55,569 nt of DNA from Bacillota bacterium (lineage in GTDB: Bacteria > Bacillota > Clostridia > Christensenellales > SZUA-584): the NCBI GenBank assembly GCA_023397655.1, contig JAEWTW010000018.1, forward strand, positions 1-55,569, written 5' to 3'. This document shows positions 34,173-43,559 of the stretch, piece by piece. A model generated the notes under the pieces. It saw nothing but the letters and a program-made list of their open reading frames with translations, ran no database searches and was not told the origin of the DNA. Made by a program: the position numbers and the translations under genes. Every line of letters begins with the position of its first letter. Within the stretch, counting starts at the first letter, position 1.

Positions 34173-35534
34173 TCAGTTCATCGCCTGACCATTCACAAAA
34201 AGCGTATGGCCGTTCGTAACCACATTGTCCATACTGCCATTGAATTCGGTCACATAGCTGTCGCCCGTCAGCGTCCAGGTGCTGTTGGAGTCCAGCGTGA
34301 CCATGAGCGCCGCCGCTGCCTCGCCGTCCGCGTTGATCACGCCGGTGTAGGCGGAGCCGTCCGTAATGTTCATCATCAGCTGCGAGATCGTGTCCACGAT
34401 GATGTCGCCCGATACCGTTTGCCCGATAAGGTTAAAGGTGCAGACGCCGCCGTTGGAACCCACTTCGCCCCAGCCACGCTCGCCGTCGTTGCCTGTCACC
34501 ACCAGCAGGCAGGTGCCGTCCGCTAGCGTCAATTCCGCACCGCTTAAGCTGATGATGCTGTCGGTGTTGGTCACGTAGAACATGTCGCCGTTATTGGAGA
34601 CCAGCGAGCCGCCCGTCATTGTGAAGCTGCTGGTGCCTTCCTCCGCGTCGCCCGACATGCTCTGATACAGCATCACGTTATGAATGTTCTCGCCGCTGTT
34701 CTCGCCGTAAGTGCCGGACATATTGCCCGCCACGTCGCAGTTGGTCAGCTCCACGGAGTTCAGGCCTTCCACCACCACCGCCTCGGAGTCGTTAGCAACC
34801 AGCGTGGCGTTGCTGACGGTGATATCCGCCGTGCTGTAGATGGCTGGTGCGCCGGAGCTTCCGCTTGTGGTGTAGATACCGCCGTCCACCACCATTGTGC
34901 CGCCGCCGCGGTCGCTGCGAATGGCTGCTTTCACGGTGGCGTTTACCGTGAGGTTGGTGGCGTACATGATACCGCCGCCCGCCACCTCGATGCCGCCCGC
35001 GTTGCCGCCGGAGACGTCGATCTGCGTGTCTTCGATGTTGACCGTTGCGCCATCATAGGCGAATACGCCGTTCGCGCCCTCCGCTGTCGCGGTCACTGTG
35101 CCGCCGGATATGTTCAGTGTGGCGCCATCCAGCGCCAGTATCGCGGCGTTCAGGCCGTAGAAGCTGGAAGCGTCGTTGCTGGAAGCTGCCCCGTCCGTCT
35201 TTTCCACTGTTACGCCCTCCAGCGTTGCGGTCACGCCTTCCGCGCGGACGGCGTTCTCATCCGCATTGGACGAGGTATACGTGCCGCCGCTCAGCGTCTC
35301 GCCGTCGTCCAGCACATAGGCACCGGTGCCTGTCTCCGCTTCTCCGCCGCCCGGTCCGCCGCCGCCCTCCGGTGGTGCGCCCATACCGTCGGGGGGCGCT
35401 TGACCCGCCACCGCCGCTGCTGCTGTTGGTTGTATTGCTGCGCCGTCTGAGCCGGATGCGCTGCAACCAGCCGCCATGCTGAGTATCAGTACGACCGCAC
35501 AAGCGACAGCCGCTATTTTTTTAAGCAATTTCAT
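34173..35534 (-). CDS. Lipoprotein with right-handed beta-helix, surface-associated
   Basis: A 453-aa lipoprotein. After the signal peptide and lipobox 'MAAGC' there is a Gly/Pro/Ala-rich low-complexity spacer (about 30-70), then a long series of short beta-strand repeats ('LNISGGTVTATAE', 'VNIEDTQIDVSGG', 'MVVDGGIYTTSG') typical of parallel beta-helix proteins such as pectin-lyase-like or pertactin-like folds. No catalytic residues can be assigned. Similar proteins in Clostridia are wall- or membrane-anchored. The start ATG follows AAGGAGG. The upstream region has an inverted-repeat operator. Confidence 0.75.
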   Translation of the reverse strand: MKLLKKIAAVACAVVLILSMAAGCSASGSDGAAIQPTAAAAVAGQAPPDGMGAPPEGGGGPGGGEAETGTGAYVLDDGETLSGGTYTSSNADENAVRAEGVTATLEGVTVEKTDGAASSNDASSFYGLNAAILALDGATLNISGGTVTATAEGANGVFAYDGATVNIEDTQIDVSGGNAGGIEVAGGGIMYATNLTVNATVKAAIRSDRGGGTMVVDGGIYTTSGSSGAPAIYSTADITVSNATLVANDSEAVVVEGLNSVELTNCDVAGNMSGTYGENSGENIHNVMLYQSMSGDAEEGTSSFTMTGGSLVSNNGDMFYVTNTDSIISLSGAELTLADGTCLLVVTGNDGERGWGEVGSNGGVCTFNLIGQTVSGDIIVDTISQLMMNITDGSAYTGVINADGEAAAALMVTLDSNSTWTLTGDSYVTEFNGSMDNVVTNGHTLFVNGQAMN

Positions 35535-35546
35535 CCTTGTACCTCC

Positions 35547-35566
35547 TTGATTATCGTGTTAATCAA
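35547..35566. promoter_or_regulatory. Inverted repeat TTGATTA-N6-TAATCAA
   Basis: Perfect 7-bp arms, 13 bases upstream of the beta-helix lipoprotein start and abutting its ribosome binding site. A matching half-site (GTGTTAATCA) occurs at about 35641. Looks like a repressor operator for the minus-strand gene. Confidence 0.5.
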
Positions 35567-35780
35567 AGAATAAGCGCGGCTGCTGATCAGAGATTAACGG
35601 AAATGTCAATATTCTATGAACAGTCATTCCATGGAGAAGTCGTGTTAATCAGCATTGGCTGAATGGGCGCGGCGCATTGACCGGATAAATGAAAGTATGA
35701 TAGCCTAATAAATGCATATTATGGAACAAATCACTGCGGGCGGACGTCTTGTCAGTATATGATTGTTGGGGGAGATCTGT

Positions 35781-36854
35781 ATGCGAAAGATATTAATGCT
35801 TTGTATATTGCTGCTGGTGGTATGCAGTGCGTGCACGGATCAAAAAGGAGCAGCAACAGCAACGGGAACACCGACCGCTTCCGTAAGCGCCGCCGTCTCC
35901 GAGACGCCGCAGCCGCGCGTTACGTTTGAGCCATGGGAGAAGTATACTGACGCTTATCCGATGATTGACTGGGGGATATATCAATCTCTGGATGAGTTGG
36001 TTGACAAGACAGATTATATCGCCGTTGCCATCGTGCAGGATATCGAAGTCTTTTTATATGATGAAGTGCCCCAGAATGAGGGTAATATGATTCAAGGTAC
36101 AGCGATCAAGTACACCGTCAGCATTGATAATCCGCTCAAAGGCGGTCTGACAAAGGGCGGCAACACAGCGGTGTGGCAGCGCGGGTGGCGTTACAACGGT
36201 GTGAACGTATGGCATCCGGACATTCCGCCTCTTGAGTACGACAGCACATACCTGCTCTTTATAAAAGCAAACGAATATCCGTCCGGGTCGCTGGACATCG
36301 ATTGCTTCTTGGGCATGCCGTTTGAATCATATCCCCAAATCAAAGACGGCAAGCTGTATCCGCACCCGCACAGCAATCTTTTCAGCGAAGGCCAGCCCTT
36401 GGAGGATGTCGTCTCTTCGATAACGCAGCTGGTGGAAAACAAAACAGCGCTCCGCAATGCGCTTTTGGACCTGAAAGCCGAGCAGGGCGCTGAGCGTCTC
36501 GGCTCGCAACTGACTGATTATCAGGTTCCAGTCCGTCAGCTGACAGCTGAGGAGATACAAAAGTATATCGAAGTAGCAGGCGGCGATGTTATCAGGGAAG
36601 CGGCAGGCAGCGAGCTGGAAAACAGCGACGTTTTCGTTTGGATCAAGACGGATGAACTGACAAGAACGCAGCAGGAGGATCTGGACGTCGCCCTCAGGAC
36701 AGCGGCGTCAGGTATTGCGGAGAAAAGCGATTGGGGCTATGAGGTCTCCGTCACACCCTTCCACAGTCTGGTCTGTATCGCCCGCGGCGAGGACAGAGCC
36801 TTAATAATGGAGGCTTTTCACCGGATATTGGACGAGCTAACGTGGGCGGAATAA
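35781..36854 (+). CDS. Lipoprotein, unknown function, 357 aa
   Basis: Signal peptide with lipobox 'VCSAC', a short Thr/Ala/Ser-rich linker, then a globular domain with no match recognised. Residues about 60-190 read like a beta-rich domain ('YIAVAIVQDIE', 'YTVSIDNPLKGG'), as in proteins that carry a conserved 'xxPLKG' turn. ATG at 35781 with GGGGGAG upstream is used; an upstream TTG at 35763 would add six residues. Transcribed divergently from the beta-helix lipoprotein; no partner visible. Confidence 0.75.
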   Translation: MRKILMLCILLLVVCSACTDQKGAATATGTPTASVSAAVSETPQPRVTFEPWEKYTDAYPMIDWGIYQSLDELVDKTDYIAVAIVQDIEVFLYDEVPQNEGNMIQGTAIKYTVSIDNPLKGGLTKGGNTAVWQRGWRYNGVNVWHPDIPPLEYDSTYLLFIKANEYPSGSLDIDCFLGMPFESYPQIKDGKLYPHPHSNLFSEGQPLEDVVSSITQLVENKTALRNALLDLKAEQGAERLGSQLTDYQVPVRQLTAEEIQKYIEVAGGDVIREAAGSELENSDVFVWIKTDELTRTQQEDLDVALRTAASGIAEKSDWGYEVSVTPFHSLVCIARGEDRALIMEAFHRILDELTWAE

Positions 36855-37029
36855 AGCTTTGCCTCCGATGCTGATTGAGCGCACATGCAGGCGGATATGG
36901 ACATCATCTCGTTCAGCCTGACGGCGGACGAGACGAATATGATAGAGAACAGTGGCATGGGGCGGTGAGGGCAGTGGTATTCTCTGGCGACTCGTGACCG
37001 GGGTTATTCCAAGCTTGGCTTTCCAACAA

Positions 37030-38772
37030 TTATGGCGTTTCACCCAAATCATTAAGGCTTAGTATTGCATTGATATGTTGCTGTGACCAAAACCCATGCT
37101 CCTTGCCTTTTTTATAATTAAAAGGCTCATTTCGCAACTGTTTAATCTTACTTTGAGAACACTTAACCAAGTCGCGTAATGCTTGTACTAGATTTGCCCT
37201 ACAAATATTAGCCATCTGGCTTTTAGTAATTTCGCATTTCATTAATCGCTCTTTTTCGTCTTTATAGGAAAATAAGAGAGAGCCTGCTGGTATATTAAAT
37301 AATGTCTTGATTTCTGAAGGACCAAAAACCAAAAACCCATTTTTATGAGCCTTTTCTCCTTTAGGCATAAGCCTATCTTCTATCCAAATAAGCTTCCCTT
37401 CATCAGCAAGAAGTGAGTGGAAAAGCCCATCCTTTTTCATTAACTCAAGCCAATTATGAACAGGGATTTCATGCATAACATTGCAAATTATAATAAAATC
37501 AAAGGTTCCATTATCAACTTTGAGTTTGAAATTTGAAATACTATTAAAATATCTGTCGGCGAAATCACCATATATTTTTGCAAGAGATGTAAGGCAGATG
37601 GCCTTGTCCGTATCATACTCATCAAAAGCATAATAATCAATTAATTCACTCATATTATCAACATTCTCAGATAAAGCCCATGAATATATAGCTTCTACCA
37701 AACGACCTTTTCCCACTCCATAATCAAGAAGCTTTAAACGCTTCCCCCGTTCATTTACTATCTTTTGTAGGGATTCAATAATCTGAGTCGTTTGTTTGTC
37801 ACCCTCTTTTACACCGACAGTTATCGGAATGAGAAGACTTTCAAGAGCAAATTGACTCATAGCATATTGAGCAGGGAAGGAGCAAAAGTCCTGAAGATCA
37901 GAAACACCCTTCTCATCACCTATAAGGCCTTTTAATACTCTTTCAGGAATACGTCCAGCATACTCTACTTTACCATCTTCCATATACCAAATTGAATTTG
38001 GTGCAAAGGACGCTATATGGGACAACAATGTAACTGAGTGTGTAGCAATCCAGATTTGACCTTGATTCGTGCATTCTCTCAATCTATCAAATATATAGTT
38101 TAGTGCTGAGGGATGAAGATGGACTTCAGGTTCATCAAAGAATAAGATGACTTCATTTAGCTTGACCTCTTGTAAGAATAGTAGAACAGCAATTTGCAGA
38201 AGAGCCGATTGCCCTTCTGATAGGTTGCAGATATCAAGAGGAAAACCAAAAAGCTTCGCTCCAAAGTTTTGGTCAGCACTGATTTCTGTATTGAGTAGTT
38301 GTTTGATTAGGTTGTTCAAGCGATTGAACTTTTCAACTATTGAAGCCCTCTCATCTGGCAAAAGAGTACTGTTTTGATGTGTAGCCATCCAATATTGTTT
38401 ATTGATACTATAAATAACAGTCAGAGCATCTATTAATTTATCTGGATCAATATAACCAAGACTGCTTTCAATACTATTTATCTGAGATTCTGTTTTTGTT
38501 CCTGGAATATTTAACTTGTAAGATTTGAATTTAAATTGAATAACTCGTATATCCACTTTATAATTCTCAATTTCAATATCATCGATGGGATCTCCATCCA
38601 TAAGTTTCATTTCTATTTCATTTAGAGAATTATAAACCTTATTTAGCAATCTGCTTTTTCCAGCGCCATTTTTTCCTGCAATAACTACAAAATGATCAAG
38701 ATTAGCCATGTTAATTGAATCAATACCATTGTTGAGTTTTTTCTTGAGGATTTTCACTGCTTTAATTTTCAT
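37030..38772 (-). CDS. ABC-type AAA ATPase fused to methyltransferase-like domain
   Basis: A 580-aa fusion. Residues 1-300 are an OLD/RecF-like ABC-type AAA ATPase: Walker A 'GKNGAGKS' (33-40), signature 'LSEGQ' (184-188), Walker B 'VILFFDEPEVHLHP' (208-221; D213, E214) and H-loop 'IATHS' (H245). Residues about 340-500 look like a class I SAM methyltransferase: motif I 'LDYGVGKGR' (349-357), then 'YYAFDEYD', and motif IV 'FIIICNVMHEIP' (426-437). A short helical tail follows. ATG at 38772 is chosen over a TTG 12 bases upstream. AT-rich, isolated, no nuclease partner. This pairing is unusual; a defence or nucleic-acid modification role is inferred. Confidence 0.8.
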   Translation of the reverse strand: MKIKAVKILKKKLNNGIDSINMANLDHFVVIAGKNGAGKSRLLNKVYNSLNEIEMKLMDGDPIDDIEIENYKVDIRVIQFKFKSYKLNIPGTKTESQINSIESSLGYIDPDKLIDALTVIYSINKQYWMATHQNSTLLPDERASIVEKFNRLNNLIKQLLNTEISADQNFGAKLFGFPLDICNLSEGQSALLQIAVLLFLQEVKLNEVILFFDEPEVHLHPSALNYIFDRLRECTNQGQIWIATHSVTLLSHIASFAPNSIWYMEDGKVEYAGRIPERVLKGLIGDEKGVSDLQDFCSFPAQYAMSQFALESLLIPITVGVKEGDKQTTQIIESLQKIVNERGKRLKLLDYGVGKGRLVEAIYSWALSENVDNMSELIDYYAFDEYDTDKAICLTSLAKIYGDFADRYFNSISNFKLKVDNGTFDFIIICNVMHEIPVHNWLELMKKDGLFHSLLADEGKLIWIEDRLMPKGEKAHKNGFLVFGPSEIKTLFNIPAGSLLFSYKDEKERLMKCEITKSQMANICRANLVQALRDLVKCSQSKIKQLRNEPFNYKKGKEHGFWSQQHINAILSLNDLGETP

Positions 38773-38932
38773 AATTCGCCCCAATACAATAAAAAATCAG
38801 ACCTATTTATTAGCATTATAACTGATTATTACCTATCTATCTACTATATATATGGACTCAAAAAGTTATTAACAAAACATCAAACTTAACGTTCTTCTAA
38901 CTCCAATCTCAACAGCAATGCTATTTTGGTCA

Positions 38933-39559
38933 CTACAGTAGCTTTTCGATCATACCGGCAAGCTCGGTGAATTCATTCAAATCCATCGAAACACTCATAC
39001 CCATGGAGGTCGGCTTCGCTAAGGTTCCGACAGCCAAAGCCGTGGGATCGTCGCCTTTGGGGAATATCGCAAACAATCTTTGTATTTTCAGATTAAGCGG
39101 ACCGTAGCTCGATTCGCTGCGGGCTAGCTTGTTGGCGCGCTTGATCAGATCGGCATTCGCGTTGAGCTTCTGCGCCGCGTCTCCGCCGGAAAACTTGGCG
39201 GACCCAAACACCTTGGGCTCTCCCAGTATCGTTTCTGCGTCTACGTCCTTATCCAGATGAGCGGTATACAACAGGTAGCTGGCGGCACAGCCCGCGCCTG
39301 ACCGGATCACGCTGACCCTGATTTCAAAGGGTCTCGGCTTGTCAGGCTTGAAAATGACCGTAAAAAGGTTGTCCGTCTTCCCGCCGAACGCAGTACGGGC
39401 GATGTCTCCCAGCACCGTCTTCGCGTTTGTAATCGCCGGAGAATCCGGCATTTCCACTTCATAGGCAATATCGCTGACCCTTAATTCTTTCGCCACTATC
39501 TCCGCAATTTTCGGACATACATCCTCGGGCTTCTGTGAATTGTAGACAAGTATGTTCAA
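38933..39559 (-). CDS. Hypothetical protein, 208 aa
   Basis: A soluble protein with alternating strands and helices, no signal peptide or membrane segment. TTG start at 39559 with GGGAG 7 bases before, so translation is well supported. It lies between the AAA-methyltransferase gene and the YesN-type regulator, in GC-rich sequence like the latter. No family is recognised. Confidence 0.65.
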   Translation of the reverse strand: MNILVYNSQKPEDVCPKIAEIVAKELRVSDIAYEVEMPDSPAITNAKTVLGDIARTAFGGKTDNLFTVIFKPDKPRPFEIRVSVIRSGAGCAASYLLYTAHLDKDVDAETILGEPKVFGSAKFSGGDAAQKLNANADLIKRANKLARSESSYGPLNLKIQRLFAIFPKGDDPTALAVGTLAKPTSMGMSVSMDLNEFTELAGMIEKLL

Positions 39560-39638
39560 AGGTTATCTCCCTTCATGATGATAGCCAAATATTATCATCT
39601 AATGACATATATATCAACAATATATAATGAATGATTGG

Positions 39639-41234
39639 CTACGCACCCGAGCGGTACTGGGATGGGGTCACGCCCTCCAGATCCTTGAAGACTGTGGAGA
39701 AATACTGCACATTGGTATATCCCACGGCAGAAGCCACGTCGTAGAGCTTCATTGAACTGTCGGCCAGCAGCAGTTTGGCGTTGTCCACACGGACGCGCAT
39801 CAGGTAATTCGTAAACGTGATGCCCGTTTCCTCCTTAAACAGCTTGCAGAAATAGGAGGCGTTCAGGTAAAAAGCGGCTGCAACGTCGCTCATGGATAAA
39901 GACAGCGCGTAATTCTCATTGATATATGCGATTATTTTATCTGTCAGCCAGTGACGCTTACTGTTGAAGAAGCTCTGGTACTGCTCAATCAACACCGAGA
40001 GCAGACTTTGCAATTGGCCGTGCATTTTGTCGGCTGCGTGGAAAGCGGATGCCTGGTCAATGTAATCCAGACATATCTTGATCACTTCCTCTGATACCGG
40101 CAGAAAGGGCAGACATCCTTTAAACAGGCTGTTGAGCACATTCAGGTACAAAAGCTTGATTTGAAGCGATGTCGGCGTGCCTCCGGACTGACTTAAAAAG
40201 TCGGCAATGAGGTCGGCCAGCAGCGATGCGGATTCCTCGGCATCGCCTTTGCGTATCGCGGCGATCAGTGATTTCAGATTGTACTCCTCATACACCACCT
40301 GAAAGCTGTTGGCATGCTCCTCGGAAATGCCGGAATCAACTTGTTTGGTACGGCACAGGTTAATGTTGTACCGCGCGTTGCGGTAAGACTCGCACAGGTC
40401 CGACAGCCTGCCTGCGACGGTACCGATGCCATAGGCAATGCGGACAGCGTGCATATCGCGAATCTGTTTTTTAGCTGTATTCAGGGCGTTCGTTGCGGCT
40501 GCCGAAAACTCCTCAGCGGGAAGGTCGCTGAACACCAGGTAGACGTTGACCTCGTCCACCCAGAAATCCATCACTTCGCCGAACCGGGCGCTCAGCTGGT
40601 TTTTGATGATTTTGCTGATGCTGAAGCCCACCAGAGTTTCTTCCACACCGCTTTCGGACAGCGTATGCTGCAGGGGGTGCATGTGCGCGATGATACACAT
40701 CACTGAGCTGGTTGGGAACACGACCCCGAGTTCGTACAAATGCGATTCCGATACCTTGTTGAAGTCCAGCTTGCCCTGAAGCAGATCGATATATATCTTT
40801 TCACGGAGCAGGTTGGAGGAGCTGGACAGCAGGTCGAGCACCTGCTGGTTGTATCTTTTTTTTTCCAGTGTGGCGATGCACTTGGACACAGCCTTCTTGA
40901 GGTCGTCCTCGCCGATAGGCTTCAGCAGATAGTCCACCGCGCCGAACCGGACAGCACTCCGCGCGTATTCAAATTCGTTGTAGCCGCTGATCAATATGAT
41001 CTGCGGGAACATCGCGCTCTCATTCAGCGTTTTCATCAGCTCGATTCCGGAGAGCTCAGGCATTTCAATGTCCGTGATGATGATGTCCGGCTCATGGGCT
41101 GTGGCCAGGGCAAACGCTTCGGCGCCGTCCTCCGCTTCATACAGCTCGGAGATACCGAGCTTTTCCCAATCGATCGTCAGCATGAGCCGCCTGCGAAGCC
41201 AGGGCTCGTCGTCGGCAATCAGCAGTTTATACAT
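39639..41234 (-). CDS. YesN-like response regulator, AraC-type
   Basis: A 531-aa two-component regulator. An N-terminal receiver domain ('LLIADDEPW', D55 in 'IIITDIEMPE', 'LLKPI') is followed by a long helical middle and a C-terminal AraC/XylS DNA-binding domain with two helix-turn-helix motifs ('MSDVAAAFYLNASYFCKLFKEE', 'LYDVASAVGYTNVQYFSTVFK'). The kinase gene lies 37 bases upstream in the same direction, so they form one operon. Divergent and close to a sugar-binding protein gene, it probably activates transport genes in response to a sugar. Confidence 0.9.
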   Translation of the reverse strand: MYKLLIADDEPWLRRRLMLTIDWEKLGISELYEAEDGAEAFALATAHEPDIIITDIEMPELSGIELMKTLNESAMFPQIILISGYNEFEYARSAVRFGAVDYLLKPIGEDDLKKAVSKCIATLEKKRYNQQVLDLLSSSSNLLREKIYIDLLQGKLDFNKVSESHLYELGVVFPTSSVMCIIAHMHPLQHTLSESGVEETLVGFSISKIIKNQLSARFGEVMDFWVDEVNVYLVFSDLPAEEFSAAATNALNTAKKQIRDMHAVRIAYGIGTVAGRLSDLCESYRNARYNINLCRTKQVDSGISEEHANSFQVVYEEYNLKSLIAAIRKGDAEESASLLADLIADFLSQSGGTPTSLQIKLLYLNVLNSLFKGCLPFLPVSEEVIKICLDYIDQASAFHAADKMHGQLQSLLSVLIEQYQSFFNSKRHWLTDKIIAYINENYALSLSMSDVAAAFYLNASYFCKLFKEETGITFTNYLMRVRVDNAKLLLADSSMKLYDVASAVGYTNVQYFSTVFKDLEGVTPSQYRSGA

Positions 41235-41271
41235 TATAACAAACCTCCAACAAGGAACTTGAAGCGCGGCG

Positions 41272-43074
41272 CTATCCGCGGGTTGTTTTGCGACCGGCCA
41301 GATTCAGCCGGATGACAACTTCGGTGTATTCTCCATATACGCTGTTCAGACGAATGCCGGATTCCTCTCCGAACTTCAGCTTGATCTGATAGTTCAGGTT
41401 TCGAAGAGCGTATCCCTTACCGATGGTATTATCCTCAAAGTTAAAGTTTTCCACACGGCGGTTCAACCGCTCCAGCGTGCCGTCGTGAATGCCGATACCG
41501 TTGTCCCGGACGATCAGCGTCACCCAGCCTTCATCCTCTTTGACGGAGATGCTGATCCGCCATTCGCCGCGTTTGTTTTGAAAACCATGGAGAATCGAGT
41601 TCTCGATGACCGGCTGCAGCAGGAACTTCGGCACGCTCAGGTCGTAAATGCTTTCCGGTATATCGTATGAGAACAGTATCTTATAATTGAGGCGTATGTT
41701 CTGGACGGTGACATACTGCTTGGCCAGATCGAACGCTTCACGGAAGGGCACCGAATGCTTGCCACCCGAGAGCGCGATCCTGAAAAACCGTGACAGCGCC
41801 ATGACCAGATTGGATATTTCCTCCTGATGATTTATCTTGGCGATGCTGTAGAGAGACTCCAGAGAGTTGTAGAGCATATGTGGATTGATCTCGGTTTGCA
41901 GCATCTGTATGGTGGCGATGGTTTTACGGTTCTGCTCTTCGGACACATCCCGCATGAGCGTGGATATCTCGCCCGCCATCTCGTTGAATCCGGAATATAT
42001 GCCCTGAAACTCAGCATTGGGCTTTTCCATCAGCTTCACGTTGAAATTCCCGTTCTTTATCTCCGTCATCGCCCGGGACAGTTCCCTTAACGGATGGGCC
42101 GTGGAGTATGTGAGGAGCAGAGTGATACCGAAGGAGAGAACGAGCAGGCACAACGATATAACCAGCATTATATTGAATACGGAGGAGATTCCCTCGACGA
42201 CCGAACCGGCGTCTGTGGCAATAACATAATGCCATTCGTTGCCCTGTGAATATGTCCAATTGAGCAGATAGGTTTTACCGTCTATGGCCAGCTCGTGGCT
42301 GCCGGAATCCTGACCGTCCAGCGCGGCCAGTATGTCCCTGTACTGCGGCAACGACTGGCCGATCTCTTCGTCGGTCATTGAGGATATCAGGTTGCCGTGT
42401 CTGTCCATAATAACAGCGTAAGTGGGGTTGATCTGCAGCCCGGAAACCAGCAGCTGGTTGATATACTGTTCCTTCACGTTGGTGGTCAGTATAATCTCAT
42501 TGCCCTCGTTGTCTTCCATATAAAAGTTCTTGGATATATTCTTCTCCTTGATGGTGGCGCCCACTGTGGGATTGGAGATCACATTTTCATAGGGTGTGGA
42601 TACGCCCCATTTGTATCGGGGAAGGAAGTGGCTGTCCAGGACATTGGGGTTGATGCCGTTGAAAGCGGACATTCTTGAGACAAGGAGGATGGACCGGGAG
42701 GGGATATAGAGATAAAAGTGATTGAATCCGCCGATGCTGTAGGTGTCCACGATCAGGGAACTGTGAACGGTCGCGGGATACTGCATCACTTCAAACAGAT
42801 CAGCTCCCGAAACGTCCAGCGTGGGGTCAACGATTTTGGGCAGCTTGGCCAGAGCGATCTGCAACGAGGTGCTGGCGCCGTCCATAACCGCTAGCTTGGA
42901 TTCTATGTTCTTGAAATTGGATTCAAGCGTGTTCTGAATGTTGCGGGAGGCGTTTTCCTTCAGCGTATTTTGGGTGGAAGTAAACAAAACAATACCAAAA
43001 ACCAAAACCGGAACCAATATCAAAACAGACGTGAGAACAAATAAGCGGACACGGAACGCGTTGATTCTCATCAT
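41272..43074 (-). CDS. YesM-like sensor histidine kinase
   Basis: A 600-aa membrane kinase: first helix (about 10-30), an extracytoplasmic sensor region of about 250 residues (dCache-like), second helix (about 298-322), HAMP domain, then His_kinase and HATPase_c. The phospho-acceptor lies in 'EINPHMLYNSLESL' (Met replaces the usual Phe of 'INPHFLYN'), and 'VRDNGIGI' is the G1 box. The ATG at 43074 follows a G-rich site. It pairs with the downstream YesN regulator. In clostridial sugar systems such kinases sense a ligand-bound binding protein rather than the sugar itself. Confidence 0.9.
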   Translation of the reverse strand: MMRINAFRVRLFVLTSVLILVPVLVFGIVLFTSTQNTLKENASRNIQNTLESNFKNIESKLAVMDGASTSLQIALAKLPKIVDPTLDVSGADLFEVMQYPATVHSSLIVDTYSIGGFNHFYLYIPSRSILLVSRMSAFNGINPNVLDSHFLPRYKWGVSTPYENVISNPTVGATIKEKNISKNFYMEDNEGNEIILTTNVKEQYINQLLVSGLQINPTYAVIMDRHGNLISSMTDEEIGQSLPQYRDILAALDGQDSGSHELAIDGKTYLLNWTYSQGNEWHYVIATDAGSVVEGISSVFNIMLVISLCLLVLSFGITLLLTYSTAHPLRELSRAMTEIKNGNFNVKLMEKPNAEFQGIYSGFNEMAGEISTLMRDVSEEQNRKTIATIQMLQTEINPHMLYNSLESLYSIAKINHQEEISNLVMALSRFFRIALSGGKHSVPFREAFDLAKQYVTVQNIRLNYKILFSYDIPESIYDLSVPKFLLQPVIENSILHGFQNKRGEWRISISVKEDEGWVTLIVRDNGIGIHDGTLERLNRRVENFNFEDNTIGKGYALRNLNYQIKLKFGEESGIRLNSVYGEYTEVVIRLNLAGRKTTRG

Positions 43075-43559
43075 GGAAACCCCACAGTCAAGTTAAAGAA
43101 ACGCAAGGACAGATTATCAAATCGGGTGCCGGGTCTGTGTTAACTATTAGCATATAGCAGCCTGCATGGAATGTCAACAATCCCGGGGATGTATCGGATG
43201 AAGGGTATTCGAAATATTCAAAGAGGCGAAAATATTATACGAAAAACAAAAATAGCACGTTTACAAAGAGCAGAACCATCATTAAAGTGAAAGCATACTA
43301 CTTATGTGTATCAGCAAGCGCGCGCCGCATATTATCATGTGTGCTTGACCAATATGCAAACGTATCTTACACTATACGATGGTACGGTTGGTGTAACGCC
43401 AGCCTTCACACTGTCGCCTTGCAGGCGGGGTACAGCGTCAAAAAGCTGCGGCCTGCAACCGAACTTCTTTAATGCTTTGCTCGCAGACGTAAGGAATAGA
43501 TGGACTTTCAAACCAGCGCGGTTTGGACAGCCGCAGCCGCCGAATATCAAGGAGGATAT
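43075..43559. other. Divergent regulatory region between yesM-like kinase and binding protein
   Basis: A 485-base intergenic region of AT-rich sequence, including the promoter at 43345-43373. No ORF with a ribosome binding site; antisense frames to the neighbours are spurious. Likely contains binding sites for the AraC-type regulator, but no repeated motif could be pinned down by eye. Confidence 0.45.
43345..43373 (+). promoter_or_regulatory. Promoter for the sugar-binding protein gene
   Basis: TTGACC (43345-43350) and TACACT (43368-43373), 17 bases apart, about 190 bases upstream of the start codon at 43560. Confidence 0.55.

Noticed and set aside
36884..36967. 27-codon frame after the 357-aa lipoprotein
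   Set aside because: No ribosome binding site; at most a decayed gene end, not enough sequence to judge.
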